In this document: piece by piece, positions 58,318 through 64,000 of the stretch
How positions within the stretch are numbered: position 1 is the first letter of the stretch
Layout: every line of letters starts with the position of its first letter
Assembly: GCF_022678645.1 (NCBI RefSeq)
Contig: NZ_JALBWV010000017.1
Span: forward strand, 62,001-126,000
Length of the DNA stretch: 64,000 nt
Direction of reading: 5' to 3'
From: Saccharopolyspora soli
GTDB taxonomy: Bacteria; Actinomycetota; Actinomycetes; Mycobacteriales; Pseudonocardiaceae
Translations under genes and position numbers: made by a program
The notes under the pieces: model-generated
What the model saw: only the letters and a program-made list of their open reading frames with translations
What the model was told of the DNA's origin: nothing
The model's database searches: none

Positions 58318-60822
58318 ATGGCGAAGGTTCGAAACCGAAGCAGAATTTTCGTCGGCGCGATCGCGCTGCTCACGGCGTTGCCGTTGTTCGTGGTGCCGAC
58401 GGCGCACGCCACGGCGGACGCGTCCTGCGACCCGTTCACCGCGCCCGCGGTCGACGACTCGGTGCCGAATGCACGCGATGTCCTCGGGATCGACCTGGGC
58501 GAGCGGGATGTCACCACGGCGGAGTCCGACCGCTATCTGCAGGCGGTTTCCGACGCCAGCCCGAAGGTCGTCGACGGCGTCCTCGCGAGGTCCGTCGAGG
58601 GCCGTCCACTGCGCTACGCGGTTGTGGGGCAGGAGAAGTGGGTGCGCCCAGGTGCGCTCGAAAACATCGGGCGACAGCTGAACCGCCTCCGCGATCCGCA
58701 CACGCCGGAACCGGTGGCCCAGCAGATCATCCGCGACACCCCAGCAGTCCTGTGGGTGGGAGCGAACGTCCACGGCGGTGAGGAGAGCGGCACGGACGCG
58801 GCGCTGCGGGTGCTCTACGAGCTCGCCGCCCGCACCGATTGCACGGCGCCCACCATCCTCGACGATGCGATCGTCGTGGTCCTGCCGACGCAGAACCCCG
58901 ACGGTCGGGAGGCCGACACCCGCCGCAACGCCAACGGGTTCGACATGAACCGGGACTGGTTCGCCCGCACCCAGCCCGAAAACGACGGCAAGCTGGAGAA
59001 GCTGCGCGAGCTTCCGCCGCAGATGTTCATCGACGCGCACGAGATGGGCAGCGAGGACTTCTTCTTCCCGCCCAACGCCGACCCCGTCTACCACGACATC
59101 GGCGAGACGCCGCTGAACTGGGTCTACAACGTCTACGGTCCGGCGATGCAGCAGGCTTTCGGCCGCTTCGGCATCCCCTACTTCAACGGTCGGTCCTACG
59201 ACCTGATGTACATCGGCTACGGCGACACCGTGCCGTTGACCGGGTTCAACGCGGCCGGGATGACGTTCGAGAAGAACTCCGAGGACCCGACGGCAGAGCG
59301 CGTCGGCGAGCAGTACACGGCGATCTGGGCGACGCTGATGGCCGCCGGGGCGCGCGACGACGGTCTGCTCGCCGAATGGCGGGCCGAGCACCTGGAAGCC
59401 TACCGGCAGGGCGTCGCCGGTGAGCTGGAGCCGAACCAGCTCTACTGGAACGACGGCGAAATCTCCAACCCGGTGCCCGACATCAAGGTCAAGAACTACT
59501 TCCTGCGCACCGACGACCCCGCGAAGGCCGCCGAGGTGCAGCGCCTCGCGCGGCGGCTGCAGCGGATGGACGTGGAGGTGAACCGCCTCGTCGCACCGCT
59601 GACGGTGCCGGACTACACCGAGTACGGCCGACCCCCGCAGCAGACGACGCTACCCGCTGGGACGTTGTGGATTCCCATGGCACAGGGCCAGAAGCACTGG
59701 GTGCAGGCGATGCTCAACGAGAACAGCTACGTGCCGTTCCCGTACTTCTACGACGTCACCGCCTGGAGCGGGCCGTTGCTGGAGAACATCAGCGGGGGCC
59801 ACTCGGGCGCGGATTTGCGTCCGCTGGCGATGCCCTTGCCGGAACAGGCCGAACCGATCGCGCAGCCGCTCGCCCACGCGCCGCGGACGGCGGTCTGGCA
59901 GGTGTCGACGACGGACAGCGCCGCGATCGAGTCGTCCGGTTGGCTGCGCTGGTGGCTCGGCGAGCAAGCGGGACTCGGCTTCGGCGACCTCACCGCCGCG
60001 CAGATCGCCTCCGGTGCGCTGTCCGACTACGACGTGCTGGTGGTGCCCAACGGTCCGGAAGCCGACGCCGCCGACTCGCTCGGCGAGCAGGGGCAGGCGG
60101 CGCTGACCGAGTGGGTGCGTGGCGGCGGAACGCTGATCACACTGCGGGACAGTTCGCGATTGGCCGCTCGCTTCGGGCTCACCTCGGCCACCTTCGCCGA
60201 GCCGACCTCCGACATCCCCGGTGCGTTGATCCGGATGGAACTGGACCCGGACAGCCCGCTGGCGGCCGGGGTCGGCCCGACCGCGTGGGCGATGTACGAG
60301 TACGACTCCGTGTGGTCGGCCCCAGCGGAGTCGTCGGTGGCGCAATTCCCCGCCGCTGGCGATCCCGACTGGTACATCTCCGGCTTCGCCGAAGGCGCCG
60401 ATCAGTTGCATGGCAAGAGCGCGGTCGTGGACGAGAACGTCGGCGCCGGACGCGTTGTGCTGTTCGGCTTCGACCCGAACTACCGGGCGTTCACCAACGG
60501 CACCGCCAAGTTGCTGCTCAACGCCATCACCGGGCCGAAGGCCGCGAACGCACCGCAGGCTGCCGCCGCGCCAGGGGCATGGCAGGTGGCCGCGGCGAGC
60601 GCGAATCGGATGGTGATCAGCGTGCGTCCGGACGCGGCCGACGAGGTGCAGCGGTTGATCGCCCAGCGCGGTGCGGTCGCCGAGGTGGTGCGCGGTCCGG
60701 ATGTCGTGCGGTTCCGCATCGATCTCGGTGGCGTGAACGCCGACGAACACCCGTGGGCGCGGCGACTGGCCGACGATGTCGCTTCGCTCGGGCAGAACGT
60801 GGTGGCGATCAGCATGCCGTGA
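58318..60822 (+). CDS. Secreted M14 zinc carboxypeptidase
   Basis: 834 residues from ATG 58318. An N-terminal signal is evident (RIFVGAIALLTALPLFVVPTA, cleavage after AHA/TA region). The M14 site is complete: His and Glu in ANVHGGEESG, the Arg/Asn stretch ADTRRNANGFDMNRDW, third ligand His in FIDAHEMGSEDFF, and the catalytic Glu in GMTFEKNSED. Beyond about residue 480 a second module contains a GATase1-like fold (VLVVPNGPEADAADSLGEQG, TLITLRDSSRLAARFG). It is exported, so it probably trims peptides or peptidoglycan outside the cell. Followed by a Tat-exported phosphatase. Confidence 0.9.
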   Translation: MAKVRNRSRIFVGAIALLTALPLFVVPTAHATADASCDPFTAPAVDDSVPNARDVLGIDLGERDVTTAESDRYLQAVSDASPKVVDGVLARSVEGRPLRYAVVGQEKWVRPGALENIGRQLNRLRDPHTPEPVAQQIIRDTPAVLWVGANVHGGEESGTDAALRVLYELAARTDCTAPTILDDAIVVVLPTQNPDGREADTRRNANGFDMNRDWFARTQPENDGKLEKLRELPPQMFIDAHEMGSEDFFFPPNADPVYHDIGETPLNWVYNVYGPAMQQAFGRFGIPYFNGRSYDLMYIGYGDTVPLTGFNAAGMTFEKNSEDPTAERVGEQYTAIWATLMAAGARDDGLLAEWRAEHLEAYRQGVAGELEPNQLYWNDGEISNPVPDIKVKNYFLRTDDPAKAAEVQRLARRLQRMDVEVNRLVAPLTVPDYTEYGRPPQQTTLPAGTLWIPMAQGQKHWVQAMLNENSYVPFPYFYDVTAWSGPLLENISGGHSGADLRPLAMPLPEQAEPIAQPLAHAPRTAVWQVSTTDSAAIESSGWLRWWLGEQAGLGFGDLTAAQIASGALSDYDVLVVPNGPEADAADSLGEQGQAALTEWVRGGGTLITLRDSSRLAARFGLTSATFAEPTSDIPGALIRMELDPDSPLAAGVGPTAWAMYEYDSVWSAPAESSVAQFPAAGDPDWYISGFAEGADQLHGKSAVVDENVGAGRVVLFGFDPNYRAFTNGTAKLLLNAITGPKAANAPQAAAAPGAWQVAAASANRMVISVRPDAADEVQRLIAQRGAVAEVVRGPDVVRFRIDLGGVNADEHPWARRLADDVASLGQNVVAISMP

Positions 60823-60969
60823 CGGTGGGTGGACACCGGGTGATCTGGTGGGCAAGATCCGGTTGCGGCTTGCCCGCCGTTCACCTCCGCGACAGTTGGC
60901 GGAGGCTTGCCGGATGCTCGCGGTGCGCAGGATCGCTCCGGTGTCCGGTTTTGGCCGAGGGAGTGGTGG

Positions 60970-62541
60970 ATGTCCGGAAAACTGAATCGCCGCAGGGTGT
61001 TGAGCATCGGCGGTGCGAGCGCGGCCGCGGTGCTGCTCGGTACCGGAGCGTGGAGCAGTGCTGCCGCCGATGCCCGGCTGCGCGGCGGCTACCCGTTCTC
61101 GCTCGGTGTTGCCTCCGGCGATCCGCTGCCCGACGGCGTCGTGCTCTGGACCAGGCTGGCGCCCGAGCCGCTGGCGGCCGACGGTTCCGGTGGCATGCCG
61201 GACAAGCCGGTGCAGGTGCTCTTCGAGGTGGCCACCGACGACCGGTTCCGCGACGTCGTCCGCCGCGGATCGGCCACCGCGACTCCCGAACTCGGCCACT
61301 CGGTGCACGCCGAGATCTCCGGTCTTCAGCCGGGGCGCGAGTACTTCTACCGGTTCCGCGCCGGAGGCGAGCTCAGCCCGGTCGGCCGGACCAAGACCGC
61401 GCCCGCCGCAGGTGCCGCGCTGGCGTCGCTGTCCTTCGCGTTCGCGTCCTGCCAGCAGTGGAAGGCCGGTTTCTACACCGCCTACCAGCACATGGCGGCC
61501 GACGACCTCGATCTCGTCGTGCACCTCGGCGACTACATCTACGAGGACGACCAGACGGCGAACAAGCGCGGGGTGGCCCTCGGCGATGAGTTCAAGCCGG
61601 AGACGGAAACCCTCGGCCGCTACCGGCTGCAGTACTCGCTGTTCAAGTCCGACCCGCACCTGCAGGCCGTGCACGCGCGGTTCCCGTGGGTCGTCACGAT
61701 GGACGACCACGAGGTGGAGAACAACTGGGCCGACGAGATCTCCGAGAACAACGCGGACCCCGCGCTGTTCCTGCAGCGCCGGGCCGCGGCCTTCCAGGCG
61801 CTGTACGAGAACCAACCGGTGCGCCGCGCGGCGATGCCGCAGGGTCCGGACATGCGCCTGCACCGCCGGTTGCAGTTCGGCGACCTGGCCGAGCTGACCA
61901 TGATCGACACCCGCCAGTACCGCGACGACCAGCCCTGCGGCGACGGCACGGCGGTCGACTGCGCGGAGCGGCTGGACCCCAACCGCACGATCCTCGGCGC
62001 GGAGCAGCGCGACTGGCTGCTGGACGGCTTCTCCAGGTCCCAGGCCCGTTGGCAGATCCTCGGCAACCAGGCGCCGATGGGCGAGACCGATCTCGACGCG
62101 GGCCCGGCGAAGGAACTGTTCATGGACCCGTGGGACGGCTACGTGGCGGATCGCAACGCGGTCCTGGCGGGCGCGGCCGACCGCGGAGTGCGCAACCTGG
62201 TGGTGATCACCGGTGACCGGCACCAGAACTACGCCTGGGACCTCAAGAGGGATTTCGAGGACCCGAATTCGGCCACGGTGGCCAGCGAGTTCGTCGGCAC
62301 CTCGATCACCAGCGGCGGCAACGGCGCGGACATGACCGACGATGGCCGAACGATGCTGGCGGCGAACCCGCACATGAAGTTCTTCAACTCCCAGCGCGGC
62401 TACGTCCGCTGCACGGTGACCCCGGAAACCTGGCGCAGCGACTACCGCGTAATCCCGTTCATCGAACAGCAGGACGCCCCGATCACCACCCGAGCCACCT
62501 ACGTCGTCGAAGACCACAACCCAGGCGTCCAACCCGCCTGA
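60970..62541 (+). CDS. PhoD-type alkaline phosphatase/phosphodiesterase, Tat-exported
   Basis: 523 residues from ATG 60970 (GGGAG upstream). The Tat signal is textbook: NRRRVLSIGGASAAAVLLG and A-rich cleavage site near residue 33. PhoD features: FSLGVASGDPLPDGVVLWTR in the N-terminal Ig-like domain, FASCQQWKAGFYTAYQHMA, metal motifs HLGDYIYED, MDDHEVENNW and ITGDRHQNYAWD. Such enzymes use Ca/Fe to release phosphate outside the cell. Its placement just after the M14 peptidase may reflect nutrient scavenging, but they are separated by 147 bases. It ends before an ACCAAGT palindrome. Confidence 0.93.
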   Translation: MSGKLNRRRVLSIGGASAAAVLLGTGAWSSAAADARLRGGYPFSLGVASGDPLPDGVVLWTRLAPEPLAADGSGGMPDKPVQVLFEVATDDRFRDVVRRGSATATPELGHSVHAEISGLQPGREYFYRFRAGGELSPVGRTKTAPAAGAALASLSFAFASCQQWKAGFYTAYQHMAADDLDLVVHLGDYIYEDDQTANKRGVALGDEFKPETETLGRYRLQYSLFKSDPHLQAVHARFPWVVTMDDHEVENNWADEISENNADPALFLQRRAAAFQALYENQPVRRAAMPQGPDMRLHRRLQFGDLAELTMIDTRQYRDDQPCGDGTAVDCAERLDPNRTILGAEQRDWLLDGFSRSQARWQILGNQAPMGETDLDAGPAKELFMDPWDGYVADRNAVLAGAADRGVRNLVVITGDRHQNYAWDLKRDFEDPNSATVASEFVGTSITSGGNGADMTDDGRTMLAANPHMKFFNSQRGYVRCTVTPETWRSDYRVIPFIEQQDAPITTRATYVVEDHNPGVQPA

Positions 62542-62560
62542 TCCGGTGATCTTGGGGAGG

Positions 62561-62605
62561 TGAGGGGCACCCTTTACCAAGTAACTTGGTGAAGGGTGCC
62601 CCTCA
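62561..62605. repeat. ACCAAGT-family palindrome (copy 3), between convergent genes
   Basis: TGAGGGGCACCCTT (62561-62574) pairs with AAGGGTGCCCCTCA (62592-62605), and ACCAAGT-A-ACTTGGT forms the core; only one position (62575/62591, T and G) is unpaired. It is the most perfect copy and lies between the PhoD stop and the convergent SixA stop. Confidence 0.75.
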
Positions 62606-62665
62606 GTCATCACTCGATCGGTGGGGAAGTGCGCCGGAGCGGATCCATCTGGATGTGGCCGACGG

Positions 62666-63154
62666 TCAGCCGCGGGGTTTGGCGAAGGTGGCGTCGGTCG
62701 CCCAGGATTCGCCCACTTCGGACCAGGGCGAGTCGCCGCAGAGGAGCGCGATCGCCGCGGTCTTGAGTTCGGCCGGTTCGCCGGTGAGCAGCTGGACGAG
62801 GTCTTCGAGGCCGGGGTTGTGGCCGACGATGGCGGCCGTCATGACCGCGGGCGGCAATTCGCGGATGACGTTCAGGAGTTCCCGTGCCGACGCCGCGTAG
62901 ATCCGGTCGTCGTAGGTGAGCGTGGGCTCCGCCGGGATCTCCGGGGCGGCCAGCTCCCAGGTCTGGCGGGTTCGCACGGCCGGGGAGCACAGCACGAGTT
63001 CGATCGCGGCGGCGTGCTTGCGCAGCCATTCGCCGACAGCGGGCGCGTCGCGGCGGCCGCGATCGGCCAATGGCCGGTCCACGTCATCGGTGTCGTCCGG
63101 CCAGGCCGACTTCGCGTGCCGCACCAGCACCAGTTTCCGCTGCGCATCGGTCAT
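62666..63154 (-). CDS. SixA-type histidine phosphatase
   Basis: 162 residues from ATG 63154; ATG 63169 is also possible (GGCGAG upstream). The RHG signature is KLVLVRHAKSAWPDDTDD, with the second catalytic His in AIVGHNPGLEDLVQLL and Arg in CSPAVRTRQTWELA. Small phosphatases of this group remove phosphate from histidine-phosphorylated proteins or from small phospho-metabolites. It converges on PhoD across a large palindrome and is divergent from the acyl-CoA dehydrogenase-like gene at 63302. Target unknown. Confidence 0.9.
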   Translation of the reverse strand: MTDAQRKLVLVRHAKSAWPDDTDDVDRPLADRGRRDAPAVGEWLRKHAAAIELVLCSPAVRTRQTWELAAPEIPAEPTLTYDDRIYAASARELLNVIRELPPAVMTAAIVGHNPGLEDLVQLLTGEPAELKTAAIALLCGDSPWSEVGESWATDATFAKPRG

Positions 63155-63301
63155 ATCTGCGCGCCCCATCTACTCGCCGTGACTACTTGTTCCACGGTAA
63201 GGGCCAGGCGCGGCGACGGCCCGCATTGAGTCGCCGGACGACTCAGCGCGCCACCGATTCCGTATTGGACAGCCCTGCGCGGCGGTGGAAACGTGCTGGG
63301 C

Positions 63302-64000
63302 ATGAGCTTCGTCGATCCGGATCCGGCCCTGCGCCCACTGCTGGGCCGCTACGTCGACGCGATGGACCGCGTCGAGCCGGTCCTGCACGACATCGGTGCG
63401 GTTGCGGCCGGTGAGCTGGACGAGCTCGCGGCGGTCGCGGAGACCAACCCGCCGCGACTGCGCCAGTACGACGCCAGCGGCGAGCGCATCGACGAGATCG
63501 TCTACCACCCCGCCTACACCGAGATGTCGCGGCTGGCCTTCGAGCGGTTCGGCCTCGCGGCGATGTCGCACCGGCCGGGCGTGCACGGCTGGCCGACGAA
63601 GGTCCCGCACGTGGTCAAGTACGGGCTGTCGTACGTGTTCGTGCAGGCCGAGTTCGGTCTGTTCTGCCCGGTATCGATGACCGACTCGGCAGCGCGGGTG
63701 CTGCGCAAGTTCGGCGACGAATCGCTGTTCGCGGCCGAGATCGACGGCTTGAGCTCAACCCGGTTCGACACGCTGCTGACCGGCGCGATGTTCATGACCG
63801 AGAAGCAGGGCGGCAGCGACGTCGGCCAGACCGCGACGCAGGCCACTCCGGACGGTGCACATTGGACACTGCGCGGCCAGAAGTGGTTCGCCTCCAACGT
63901 GAACGCGGACGTGATCCTGACGCTGGCCCGAGTTCCAGGTGGCCCGGCGGGCACGAAGGGCCTCGGCCTGTTCATGGTGCCGCGACTCCGCCCGGACGGT
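63302..64000 (+). CDS. AidB-like acyl-CoA dehydrogenase, N-terminal part (truncated by window edge)
   Basis: 233 residues are visible from ATG 63302; the gene continues past 64000. The start is MSFVDPDPALRPLLGRYV, and the region HPAYTEMSRLAFERFGLAAM and FCPVSMTDSAARVLRKFGDE is typical of AidB/acyl-CoA-dehydrogenase 11-like proteins. The flavin motif is GAMFMTEKQGGSDVGQTATQ, as in AidB, rather than the canonical TEPGAGSD. AidB family members are large (about 550 residues) flavoproteins. The C-terminal half with the active base lies outside. Divergent from the SixA gene. Confidence 0.85.
   Translation, partial: MSFVDPDPALRPLLGRYVDAMDRVEPVLHDIGAVAAGELDELAAVAETNPPRLRQYDASGERIDEIVYHPAYTEMSRLAFERFGLAAMSHRPGVHGWPTKVPHVVKYGLSYVFVQAEFGLFCPVSMTDSAARVLRKFGDESLFAAEIDGLSSTRFDTLLTGAMFMTEKQGGSDVGQTATQATPDGAHWTLRGQKWFASNVNADVILTLARVPGGPAGTKGLGLFMVPRLRPDG

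Noticed and set aside
59650..62613. A 987-codon minus-strand frame opposite the M14 and PhoD genes
   Set aside because: Spans two well-defined plus-strand genes and the gap between them, with no domain of its own.

Overview
The window looks like chromosomal DNA of a high-G+C actinomycete. Codons end almost always in G or C, GTG and TTG starts are frequent, genes are packed with ATGA/GTGA overlaps, and there is a DUF397 relic typical of Streptomyces/Pseudonocardiaceae-type genomes. A member of the Pseudonocardiaceae (for example a Saccharopolyspora relative) is my best guess, but that is inference. No rRNA, tRNA, CRISPR array, transposase or biosynthetic megasynthase is visible. The content is a catabolic and accessory region: many small substrate-use operons, each with a transporter and a dedicated regulator, plus a few conflict-type genes.

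Layout. 1-3504 (minus): MarR regulator, MFS permease and two creatinase/aminopeptidase-P-fold proteins, the last cut by the window edge. 3685-6547: methyltransferase, divergent AraC regulator, ketopantoate-reductase-like enzyme. 6577-11535: a four-gene minus operon (extradiol-type ring-cleaving dioxygenase, alpha/beta hydrolase, flavin-dependent oxygenase of acyl-CoA dehydrogenase fold, MhqD-like carboxylesterase) with a divergent AraC regulator, resembling hydroquinone degradation. 11758-14989: glycosyltransferase, small unknown protein, orphan tricarboxylate-type binding lipoprotein. 14997-19787 (minus): two paralogous enolase-superfamily enzymes, an MHS permease and a LacI regulator, with a strong LacI-type operator in front. 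20039-23965: membrane protein, clan GH-A-like glycosidase divergent from a TetR regulator, dienelactone hydrolase. 24011-26626: large STAND-like NTPase with helical repeats.

26760-34913: MHS permease, acyl-CoA dehydrogenase, ADP-forming acyl-CoA synthetase, a DUF35-thiolase fusion and an SDR, divergent from a LysR gene. A second version of this set lies at 53357-58150, with the DUF35 and thiolase parts as separate genes, divergent from a TetR gene. 35303-41290: MFS permease, DUF397 relic, a frameshifted AbiEi/DUF559-type gene, an altronate-dehydratase-family enzyme, an M20 peptidase. 41567-44275: permease, an R2lox-type Mn/Fe oxidase with all six ligands and the Tyr/Val cross-link pair, and an SCP2-like lipid carrier. 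44255-50049: GlxA-type regulator, small secreted protein, cysteine hydrolase, SDR plus DHA2 exporter, SDR. 50199-51397: an SCP1.201/DddA-like deaminase toxin with an Imm1-like immunity gene. 51520-64000: thioesterase, TetR, the second acyl-CoA operon, a secreted M14 carboxypeptidase, a Tat-exported PhoD phosphatase, a SixA phosphatase and the start of an AidB-like acyl-CoA dehydrogenase.

Between genes there are at least three families of recurring palindromes: one with conserved TCGTGAGTG ends and a variable stem, one with a conserved ACCAAGTAACTTGGT core, and one with an AATTTC-CG-GAAAT core. Most sit at gene ends, and several supply the stop codon. A shared operator-like motif, CTAGA-N7-TCTAG, occurs in two separate divergent promoter regions and suggests one TetR regulon linking the genes at 46698-50049 and 52495-58150.
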